From Acidobacteriaceae bacterium (GTDB lineage Bacteria > Acidobacteriota > Terriglobia > Terriglobales > SbA1): DNA of 5,562 nucleotides. Below, piece by piece: positions 1-5,099 of the stretch. A model generated the notes under the pieces. The model was not told the origin of the DNA. It made no database searches and saw only the letters and a list, made by a program, of their open reading frames with translations. The stretch spans positions 1-5,562 of the forward strand of contig PLEA01000346.1 in the NCBI GenBank assembly GCA_003136335.1. The letters are read 5' to 3'. The number at the start of each line of letters is the position of its first letter. Position 1 is the stretch's first letter. The position numbers were made by a program, and so were the translations under genes.

Positions 1-639
1 TCGCGCATCTTCATCCCCATCGAAACCATGCGCGATCTCTTCCCATTGATCAAAGCGAATTCCGAGGACGCGATCTCGTTCCTGAACTATCAGCCGATCT
101 CCAAAGATCTGCACGCGGAAGCGAAAGACGAGATCCATCGCATCCTCGCGCGCCGCCACGGTTTCAGTCCCAAGCTACAAGACGCCTTCGAAGATTGGGA
201 CACGATTGAGAACATGAAGCGGGTAGGAAAAATCTTCGATGCCATGGACTGGTTCCTGGGCGTGGTCGGCGTAGTAACGCTGGGCCTCGGCGCCATCGGC
301 ATCATCAACATCATGCTGGTCTCGGTCACTGAGCGCACGAAAGAGATTGGCCTGCGCAAGGCGCTGGGCGCAACCTATCGGGCCATCCTGACGCAGTTTT
401 TCGTCGAAGGAGCGTTTCTCACCGCCTTCAGCGGCGGCATCGGATTGGCCATCGCAACCGGTTTCGTAACTCTGCTGGCTATGTTGCCTGCGCCCGAAGG
501 CTTTGACACGCCCCGCATCATCCCGGCCTCAGCCCTTGCAGCCATCGGCTCGCTAGCGATCGCGGGAATAGCCGCAGGCCTGTACCCCGCAAGAAAAGCG
601 GCATTGCTGCCGCCGGTTGAGGCGTTGCGGCAGGAATGA
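1..639 (+). CDS. MacB/FtsX-type ABC transporter permease, 3' part (5' end outside window)
   Basis: The frame is open from base 1 to a TGA at 637-639, giving 212 visible codons of a longer protein. The visible part starts in the end of the periplasmic MacB_PCD-like domain (R-I-F-I-P-I-E-T-M, the usual strand before the core segment) and continues through a complete FtsX domain. Hydrophobic segments lie at about visible residues 85-109, 128-162 and 178-197. The cytoplasmic signature SVTERTKEIGLRKALGA follows the first of these, and the ending PVEALRQE is typical of the family. Such permeases couple to a cytoplasmic ATPase and move substrates by mechanotransmission rather than by forming a channel; the substrate cannot be told from sequence. 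The next gene is a clear paralogue in the same direction, so the two probably share an ATPase encoded upstream. An ATG at 28 is internal, since homology extends to its left. Family assignment is secure; specificity is unknown. Confidence 0.92.
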   Translation, partial: SRIFIPIETMRDLFPLIKANSEDAISFLNYQPISKDLHAEAKDEIHRILARRHGFSPKLQDAFEDWDTIENMKRVGKIFDAMDWFLGVVGVVTLGLGAIGIINIMLVSVTERTKEIGLRKALGATYRAILTQFFVEGAFLTAFSGGIGLAIATGFVTLLAMLPAPEGFDTPRIIPASALAAIGSLAIAGIAAGLYPARKAALLPPVEALRQE

Positions 640-721
640 TTGCTGATTGTTGATTGCTGATTGAGAAACGGCGAGAGTTAGGTTTTTCAATCAAAAATCA
701 AACCATCAGCAATCAAAAATC
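637..721. repeat. Intergenic direct and inverted repeat cluster between the two permease genes
   Basis: TGATTGCTGATTG occurs twice in tandem with a 14-base period (637-649 and 651-663). The first copy begins with the TGA stop codon of the upstream permease. An inverted copy, ATCAGCAATCA, lies at 705-715 and can pair with 651-661 (11 bp, about 43-base loop). A second direct repeat, CAATCAAAAATC, occurs at 688-699 and 710-721. The transcript could therefore form a long hairpin between the two genes, but no classic U-tract terminator is seen. I have the impression that similar ATTGCTGATTG-type runs are common between genes in acidobacterial genomes; that is recollection, not a search result. The spacer ends with GTAGCTAGGAGCT, which contains the ribosome binding site of the next gene. 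Confidence 0.8.
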
Positions 722-746
722 TAGACTGTCGAAGAAGCCAGTAGCT

Positions 747-751
747 AGGAG
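747..751 (+). promoter_or_regulatory. Ribosome binding site AGGAG of the second permease
   Basis: AGGAG ends nine bases before the ATG at 761. This supports that start over internal ATGs such as the one at codon 24. The motif sits in a small repetitive string (TAGCTAGGAGCT) just outside the repeat cluster. Confidence 0.7.
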
Positions 752-760
752 CTGTCTTTC

Positions 761-1999
761 ATGATCCTCGATCTCGCCGCGCAAGCCTACAACGCGCTCC
801 GCCACAACCGGCGCCGCAGCGTGCTGACCATGCTCGGCATGGCGTGGGGAATCGCGACGGTCGTACTTCTCCTCGCCTACGGCACTGGCTTTGAACGCGG
901 ATTGTGGTCCGCTTTCCACTCCTTCGGCACCAACCTGGTCTTCATTTTTCCCGGCCGCACCGAGTTGCAGGCCGGTGGCACCAAGGCCGGGACCCAGGTT
1001 CGCCTCACGGTCAACGATCTCGACTATATCCGCGCCGAAGTTCCGTTGCTGAAGCGCGTTTCGCCGGAGGCGTTCAAGAATTGCGTGGTCGCCTATAGCA
1101 CGCGCAGCGCGAATTACGGTATCAGCGGCGTTTATGCCTCGTATGGCCGCATGCGCAAGATGGATGTCGTGGAAGGTACGTTTTTCAGCGAGGCCGACGA
1201 CTTTACGCACACACGCGTCGCGGTAATCGGCTCCGACGCGAAGAAGAAACTCTTCTCCGGCCAGAACGCGCTCGGCGAGAACGTCCGCCTTGACGGCATT
1301 TCCTATCAGATCGTGGGCGTGCTCAAGCATCAGGTCCAGAATGGGGACGACAACATCAACGAGCACGTCTACGTTCCCTACAGCGCCATGAGCGATCTGA
1401 TCAACACGTACTACTTGAGCTCGGTCGTCATGGAGTATGAAGGCGACCATGCCAAAGTCGTGAAGGCCGTCCGCGATTCCATGGCCTTCCACCACGGGTT
1501 CAATCCCAAGGATCAGCGCGCCATTTTCGTCTTCGACGTCTTCGCCGACCTCATGGATTTGCAGGTGATCTCCACCGGCATCAAGATTTTGCTAGGCTTT
1601 ATCGGCCTGCTCACGCTCGGCATCGGCGGCGTAGGCTTGATGAACATCATGCTGGTATCGGTCACCCAGCGCACCCGCGAAATCGGCGTGGAAAAGGCCT
1701 TGGGCGCACACCGTTGGCACATTCTGTTTCAGTTCCTCACAGAAGCCCTGGTAATCACCGCGCTGGGCGGACTGTTGGGCGTGATCCTAGCGTATGTGGT
1801 CTCGTGGTCTGTGGGATCACTCACCCTGTGGAGCGCTTTTGAAGACAACGCTAGCGAAGGCGACATTCACCTTTACATCGACTCCGCCACCCTGATCTGG
1901 TCGACCGCAATCCTGAGCTTCGTGGGCATCATCAGCGGCATGCTGCCCGCCATCAAAGCCGCGCGGCTCAATCCCATCGAAGCCCTGCGCTACGAGTAA
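761..1999 (+). CDS. MacB-like ABC transporter permease (MacB_PCD + FtsX)
   Basis: This is a complete 412-residue inner-membrane permease, about the usual length for MacB-type permeases without a fused ATPase. A basic N-terminus (NALRHNRRRS) leads into the first membrane helix at about residues 21-44 (VLTMLGMAWGIATVV). A periplasmic MacB_PCD-like domain covers about 45-270, with recognisable elements around VAVIGSDAKKKLF (153-165), G-Q-I-V-G-V-L-like strands near 180-190, and HVYVPYSAM (202-210). The FtsX domain covers about 272-412: helices at roughly 273-301, 320-352 and 376-398, the cytoplasmic signature VTQRTREIGVEKALGA at 301-316, and the ending NPIEALRYE. It lacks a Walker motif, so an ATPase must come from elsewhere, probably upstream. 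It is a paralogue of the gene to its left (NIMLVSVT-RT-EIG--KALGA is shared), which suggests a heterodimeric permease pair made by duplication. Export of antibiotics, lipids or peptides are all possible; none can be chosen from sequence. Confidence 0.93.
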   Translation: MILDLAAQAYNALRHNRRRSVLTMLGMAWGIATVVLLLAYGTGFERGLWSAFHSFGTNLVFIFPGRTELQAGGTKAGTQVRLTVNDLDYIRAEVPLLKRVSPEAFKNCVVAYSTRSANYGISGVYASYGRMRKMDVVEGTFFSEADDFTHTRVAVIGSDAKKKLFSGQNALGENVRLDGISYQIVGVLKHQVQNGDDNINEHVYVPYSAMSDLINTYYLSSVVMEYEGDHAKVVKAVRDSMAFHHGFNPKDQRAIFVFDVFADLMDLQVISTGIKILLGFIGLLTLGIGGVGLMNIMLVSVTQRTREIGVEKALGAHRWHILFQFLTEALVITALGGLLGVILAYVVSWSVGSLTLWSAFEDNASEGDIHLYIDSATLIWSTAILSFVGIISGMLPAIKAARLNPIEALRYE

Positions 2000-2013
2000 A
2001 CACTTCCGCAATT

Positions 2014-2264
2014 GTCGTGATACCGCGCCTGCAGAAAATCAATCCTTCGTTCGCTGACGCGGTAGACGAGCCGGTGTTCCTGAGTGAGCCGGCGCGACCA
2101 GCATCCAGCGAATACCTACTTCAGCGGCTCTGGCTTTCCAATTCTTGTAAAGGGATCGCGCAAGGTGCTTTCGGTGAGCTCGAAGGCGCGAAGTACAATC
2201 TTCCGATCGGTTTCAACCCAGTAACCTCGGAGGACGCTCGTACGGTCTATGTAAAAATTGGCAT
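2014..2264 (-). pseudogene. Decayed YoeB-family mRNA interferase toxin
   Basis: Read on the minus strand, this region aligns without gaps to YoeB (84 residues in E. coli) from its central YW-ETD motif to the end. The matching blocks are GYWVETDRKIV, ELTESTLRDPF, RIGKPEPLK, AGCWSRRLTQEHRLVYRV and FLQARYHD. YoeB is a ribosome-dependent RNase toxin normally neutralised by the antitoxin YefM. Residues equivalent to E. coli Glu46 (in KPEPLK), Arg65 (EHR) and His83 (RYH) are kept, but the terminal catalytic Tyr84 is Asp. A TAG at 2118-2116 interrupts the frame directly after KPEPLK. The first 15 or so codons are unrecognisable in this frame; an ATG at 2264-2262 stands where the start is expected but one base out of frame. 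Instead of ending at RYHY, the frame runs on to a TAG at 1992-1990, inside the convergent permease gene. No YefM antitoxin could be found upstream. I infer a dead remnant of a toxin-antitoxin locus. Family confidence is high because the matches are collinear at exact spacing. Confidence 0.85.
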
Positions 2265-2472
2265 TGAGAAAATCGTGTCCCGAGGTGGCCACCATGCCAA
2301 TAAATTCTTCTGTGCAACACTAGAGAACCGAACTCCAGCAACTTTCGCTGTCCCCACCAACCACCGCTCTTCACGTTCGACCTACGTCTTTCGTCACCTC
2401 GTCGCACGGTTACGCCGATGTTACCCTCGTCTCGTAATCACCTCCCCACAAAGCTCTGTTCCGGAGATCTTG
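2265..2472. other. Non-coding stretch between the toxin remnant and the TPR gene
   Basis: Both strands were read in all frames. The plus-strand frame of the TPR gene stays open through here and back to a GTG at 2017, but the residues do not resemble any family I know and the composition is unlike the TPR protein. On the minus strand, where a YefM-like antitoxin would be expected, frames are broken by stops or show no recognisable motif. The promoter of the TPR gene presumably lies here, but I see no convincing -35/-10 pair. Confidence 0.5.
2463..2466 (+). promoter_or_regulatory. Ribosome binding site GGAG deciding the TPR gene start
   Basis: GGAG (in CCGGAG) lies six bases before the ATG at 2473. 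The far-upstream in-frame GTG at 2017 has no such motif. Together with the signal peptide that starts at 2473, this decides the start. Confidence 0.65.
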
Positions 2473-3975
2473 ATGCGCCGCATCGCTTCCCTAAAAATAC
2501 GCACTCTTCTAATACAGGCTTGTTCCCAGAAGTCCCGCGCCATTTTCGCTCTCGGTCTGTTTCTCGCCGCGCCGCTTTACGCGCACCACCTGAAGAAGGG
2601 TGAATCAACCACGCTGCCGGTCACAACCGCGTATCCCAAAGCCCGTGAGCTTTACGAAAAGGGCATGGTTGACTACGAAAATCTTTATCTTGAGCGCTGC
2701 AACGAGGAATGGCGCGCGGCCGTCAAGGAGGATCCCAATCTTGCCGTCGCCTGGGCATGGATTGCCTTCAACAGCGGCAATCCCCAGGAAGTCAGCGCGG
2801 CTCGCGCGAAAGCCAAGGCGCTCGCGCCCAAAGAAACGCCCGGCGAGCAGTTGATGATTGCCTGGATTTCCAAAGTGCAGGAAGGCGACTTCCTCGGCGG
2901 CATCACCGCCATGAACGACATGCTCGAGATGTATCCCAATGACAAGCATCTCTTTTATCTCGCGGGCAACTGGCTGATGGGCGAAAACGGCGACGACCAG
3001 GCGCGGCGCATGATGGAGAAGGCGCTCGCCATCGACAAAAATTTCCCAGCTGCCCTGAACGATCTTGCCTATGTCGATGCCCGCAGCCGGAAATTTGCCA
3101 ATGCGTTTGCGGCCATGGATCGCTATGTTGCCCTGCTTCCCCAGCAGCCCAATCCGCAGGATTCCTACGGAGAACTGCTGCGCATGGCAGGAAACTTCGA
3201 AGGCTCACTCACGCACTATCGCGCCGCGCTTAAGATCGATCCCGACTTCGTGACCTCGCAACTGGGCCTCGGCGATACCTACGCTCTCATGGGCAATCAG
3301 CAGCAGGCCCGCATTGAATACGACAAGGCCATCCGCTTCGCCCACAATGAAGCCGACCGCCTCACTTACAGCATGCAGAAAGCAATGACTTTCGTGCGCG
3401 ACGGCAACTACGCCGAAGCCGACAAGAATCTTCTAGAGATTGCCGAGACTGCTCATGCCAAGGAGCAGGATCTGCAGGAAGCACAGGCGCTCCGCCAAAT
3501 GGCGGAGTATCAGAGCGACGACAACGTTGCTCTGAAGCATCTCAAGCTGGCCGAGGAATCGCTTAGCCATCGCTCGACCCTTTCCACCTCGGACCGCGAC
3601 GAAGAGATGTCGCGCATCCTCCGCAACCGCGCCGTCCGAGCCGCTCGCGCGGGCGACCAACCGCTGGCGGACAAGTCTCTGCAGCAGCTCGAGCGTATGG
3701 CTAGTGGCAGCCGCAACCGCGTCATTCAGAGTTCTTACAACGGCGCCGCTGGAACTATGCTGATGGATAAGAAGAAATACCAGGACGCTATCGCGGACCT
3801 GGAAGAGGATCAGGACAATCCTTTCACCCTGGAATTGCTGGTGCAGGCCTACTACCAAACGGCCCAGACCGATAAGCTGCACGAAGCGGAAGCCAAACTG
3901 CGCGGCACCAACGTGCCCACCCTGGAGCAGGCCTTGGTGGTCCCGGCAGTTCGCGCCAAGCGCCCTATCATCTAA
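2473..3975 (+). CDS. Exported tetratricopeptide-repeat protein
   Basis: The chosen start gives 500 residues. The N-terminus is a signal peptide: basic residues up to about 22, a hydrophobic core at 23-37 (AIFALGLFLAAPLYA) and a likely cleavage after Ala37 (LYA before HH), so the mature protein should be periplasmic or secreted. The rest is mainly paired helices of TPR type. The clearest repeats are at about 157-190 (ending EKALAIDKN), 191-224, 225-258 (ending RAALKIDPD) and 259-292 (GLGDTYALMGNQQQARIEY). Weaker ones lie at 54-120 and beyond 293 (MTFVRDGNYAEADKNL), and a final helical part runs to 500. TPRs are protein-binding scaffolds; no catalytic domain is visible, so the partner is unknown. 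The same frame is open back to a GTG at 2017, but that 152-codon extension lacks a ribosome binding site, would bury the signal peptide and lies opposite the toxin remnant, so I reject it. The gene is separated from the permeases by 473 bases and is probably transcribed on its own. Confidence 0.9.
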   Translation: MRRIASLKIRTLLIQACSQKSRAIFALGLFLAAPLYAHHLKKGESTTLPVTTAYPKARELYEKGMVDYENLYLERCNEEWRAAVKEDPNLAVAWAWIAFNSGNPQEVSAARAKAKALAPKETPGEQLMIAWISKVQEGDFLGGITAMNDMLEMYPNDKHLFYLAGNWLMGENGDDQARRMMEKALAIDKNFPAALNDLAYVDARSRKFANAFAAMDRYVALLPQQPNPQDSYGELLRMAGNFEGSLTHYRAALKIDPDFVTSQLGLGDTYALMGNQQQARIEYDKAIRFAHNEADRLTYSMQKAMTFVRDGNYAEADKNLLEIAETAHAKEQDLQEAQALRQMAEYQSDDNVALKHLKLAEESLSHRSTLSTSDRDEEMSRILRNRAVRAARAGDQPLADKSLQQLERMASGSRNRVIQSSYNGAAGTMLMDKKKYQDAIADLEEDQDNPFTLELLVQAYYQTAQTDKLHEAEAKLRGTNVPTLEQALVVPAVRAKRPII

Positions 3976-3984
3976 CATGTAGCC

Positions 3985-4027
3985 ACAGCCGCCCTTCGAC
4001 TTCGCTCAGGGGCAGGCTCTCGGCTGT
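3985..4027. repeat. REP-like inverted repeat downstream of the TPR gene
   Basis: ACAGCCG at 3985-3991 pairs with CGGCTGT at 4021-4027 (7 bp), enclosing cccttcgacttcgctcaggg at 3992-4011, whose ends CCCT and AGGG can also pair. It starts ten bases after the TAA of the TPR gene. The inner 20-mer strongly resembles a dispersed intergenic motif I remember from many environmental bacterial genomes (recollection, not a search). There is no T-rich tail, so it is not a classic intrinsic terminator. It could still stabilise the 3' end of the TPR mRNA or act as a REP element. Confidence 0.6.
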
Positions 4028-4085
4028 CCAGCGTGCGCAAAGCCCGGCTGCGCGCGGGAGCTTCTCGTCCAATTCGCGGCGTTAG

Positions 4086-4093
4086 TGTACAGT
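4086..4093 (+). promoter_or_regulatory. Possible -10 element for the PilZ gene
   Basis: TG followed directly by TACAGT (4088-4093) matches four of six consensus -10 positions and resembles an extended -10. Transcription would start near 4100, leaving only a very short leader before the ATG at 4113. No good -35 hexamer is visible, so this is a weak prediction. Confidence 0.25.
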
Positions 4094-4112
4094 AGGTGGG
4101 CACTTCGCCCGC

Positions 4113-4433
4113 ATGAAGGCCGACACCGAGCGCCGCTCCGGAAAAAGAATCTCCGCCCGCGTTGACGCACGTGTGCGCACCGCCAAGGGCGCGGATCAGA
4201 CAGCGCAGACTCGCGATGTCAGCGCCAACGGAGTCTTCCTCTACACCAAGTCCCGCATGGAAAAGGGCACGGACGTCGAGCTGGTGCTCATTCTTCCTCC
4301 CGAACTCACTTCCGGCGAAAAGTGCTGGGTGTGCTGCCAGGCCACCATCGTCCGAGTGGAAGAACAGGGATCAGAATTCGGGGTGGCGGCCCAGATCCGC
4401 CGCATGGACATCCTCCCCGAAGTCGCGATCTGA
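4113..4433 (+). CDS. Small PilZ-domain protein, probable c-di-GMP receptor
   Basis: This 106-residue cytoplasmic protein consists of a single PilZ domain, close to the minimal size of the family. Both halves of the c-di-GMP binding signature are present. An arginine-rich RxxxR motif lies at Arg8-Arg12 (RSGKR), with a second in register at Arg12-Arg16. The D/NxSxxG motif is DVSANG at 35-40, followed by the strand VFLYT. The rest fits the PilZ barrel (VELVLILPP at 55-63, TIVRVEE at 78-84, FGVAAQIRRMDI at 89-100). With no output domain attached, it would act by binding a partner protein when c-di-GMP rises; the process controlled (motility, exopolysaccharide, other) cannot be inferred. Cys71, Cys74 and Cys75 form a CWVCC cluster that is not needed for ligand binding. 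The start at 4113 lets both RxxxR motifs be made, but the nearest Shine-Dalgarno-like string (AGGTGG, 4094-4099) is 13 bases away, which is long. Confidence 0.9.
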   Translation: MKADTERRSGKRISARVDARVRTAKGADQTAQTRDVSANGVFLYTKSRMEKGTDVELVLILPPELTSGEKCWVCCQATIVRVEEQGSEFGVAAQIRRMDILPEVAI

Positions 4434-4569
4434 TCTCATCGCGATCTTCCCCGCGCGGGCTGCGGTCACGCCCCTTTCAGGACGCCTCTGGGGCGAAATT
4501 TCCCAATCGTGGAAGGCAAGCTGGAGCTTCGATCAATATATTCGTAAATCAGGAAAAAAAGGCTTCCCA

Positions 4570-4593
4570 ATTGCATTGTGGGCCTGCAATAAT
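4570..4593 (+). promoter_or_regulatory. Possible extended -10 promoter with overlapping inverted repeat
   Basis: TGCAATAAT at 4585-4593 reads as an extended -10 (TG, one base, then AATAAT, five of six consensus positions). Transcription would start near 4600, about 45 bases before the ATG at 4645. The -35 position holds no good match, as is allowed for extended -10 promoters. ATTGCA (4570-4575) and TGCAAT (4585-4590) form a 6-bp inverted repeat with a 9-base spacer that overlaps the -10, so it could be an operator. This is a weak, composition-sensitive prediction. Confidence 0.3.
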
Positions 4594-4630
4594 AGCGGCC
4601 CTAGAATTGCTCTGGCCAATTTCAGGTTCC

Positions 4631-4636
4631 AGGTGG
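4631..4636 (+). promoter_or_regulatory. Ribosome binding site AGGTGG for the 114-residue protein
   Basis: AGGTGG ends eight bases before the ATG at 4645. It is a near match to AGGAGG at good spacing and supports this start over the long open frame to its left, which runs inside the PilZ gene. Confidence 0.55.
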
Positions 4637-4644
4637 GCCCAGTC

Positions 4645-4989
4645 ATGTTGATTGAAAAACTGGCGGCCGGTGTGGTGCAGGTACAGACACCCATCGGTCC
4701 GCGCTATGTGATGCCTTCATTCCGACAGCGGGTATATTTGCTCTGGATGTTCCGCAATTTTCCCATTCTCCCTCACGCCGTGCTCAACGGACGGCAGCAA
4801 CGCATGATCGATCGCATGTGCAGCGAGCAGCGTTTCGCCTCTATGGCATATGCCGATGGCATGGATGAGGCGCCGGTGATCGGCACGATCGAGCGCCGTC
4901 CTCCAATCGCAGCGGACCCGCTACCCTTGCGGCGCGCGGCTACGAGCGACTCAAGGAACCTGGCTGGGGAAGTTCGCCAGCGTTCTTAG
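4645..4989 (+). CDS. Uncharacterised 114-residue basic protein
   Basis: I do not recognise a named domain. The same frame is open from 4162, but the part before 4645 lies opposite the real PilZ frame and then in the spacer; the ATG at 4645 has a well-spaced AGGTGG. The protein has an ordered-looking N-terminal half. A short beta-like strand with a glycine turn (VVQVQTPIGPRYVMP, 10-24) is followed by an aromatic, arginine-rich helix-like segment (QRVYLLWMFRNF, 28-39). After this comes a stretch with the pattern LNGRQQRMIDRMCSEQRF at 47-64. The last 50 residues are proline- and arginine-rich and probably disordered. No signal peptide is seen, and the hydrophobic stretch is too short and too charged for a membrane helix. 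The WMFRNF and NGRQQRMID pattern gives me the impression of a conserved small acidobacterial family, which I cannot confirm. It is separated from PilZ by 211 bases, so co-function is not implied. Confidence 0.65.
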   Translation: MLIEKLAAGVVQVQTPIGPRYVMPSFRQRVYLLWMFRNFPILPHAVLNGRQQRMIDRMCSEQRFASMAYADGMDEAPVIGTIERRPPIAADPLPLRRAATSDSRNLAGEVRQRS

Positions 4990-5020
4990 CTGCGTGGGCC
5001 GAATCTCGCGGGCCTAAGAA
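4983..5020 (+). terminator. Imperfect hairpin over the stop codon of the 114-residue protein gene
   Basis: TTCTTAG (4983-4989), which contains the TAG stop, pairs with CTAAGAA (5014-5020). Inside it, CTGCG (4990-4994) can pair with CGCGG (5007-5011) with one wobble pair and a two-base bulge. No T-rich tail follows, so termination is only a possibility; it could instead protect the mRNA end. Confidence 0.3.
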
Positions 5021-5030
5021 TCGGGTCGAA

Positions 5031-5063
5031 GAATAAAGAGTGCGATCAAAAGGCGCCGCACTC
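5031..5063 (-). terminator. Candidate intrinsic terminator for the minus-strand response regulator
   Basis: On the minus strand, GAGTGCG (5063-5057) pairs perfectly with CGCACTC (5044-5038) over a 12-base loop. The T-rich string TTTATTC (5037-5031) follows at once. It begins 36 bases after the last stop of the response regulator reading. The stem is short (7 bp) but GC-rich and correctly placed between two convergent genes. Confidence 0.45.
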
Positions 5064-5099
5064 GCGCCCGCCGTCGCTCGACGCTCAGAATATTGGTGG

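Larger units (their letters stand above)
4434..4644. other. Spacer between the PilZ gene and the small unknown gene
   Basis: No gene is supported here. The frame of the downstream protein stays open through this stretch and into the PilZ gene, but without a usable start or recognisable content. An AT-rich patch with a run of seven A lies at about 4531-4560. It is followed by the promoter-like sequence and small inverted repeat listed separately. Confidence 0.5.

Noticed and set aside
713..1495. 260-codon open frame on the minus strand
   Set aside because: It lies opposite the well-supported second permease, has no recognisable domain and no ribosome binding site, and its openness follows from the codon bias of the plus-strand gene.
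2506..2523. Possible lipobox ending at Cys17 of the TPR protein (LLIQAC)
   Set aside because: The -2 residue is Gln, there is no hydrophobic core before the cysteine, and a typical signal peptide with AxA-like cleavage follows after it.
3433..3978. 181-codon open frame on the minus strand
   Set aside because: It is the antisense shadow of the TPR gene, with no family-like content.
4162..4644. N-terminal 161 codons of the long frame ending at 4989
   Set aside because: The first part runs out of frame through the PilZ gene and the rest through a spacer. The ATG at 4645 with AGGTGG is the better start.
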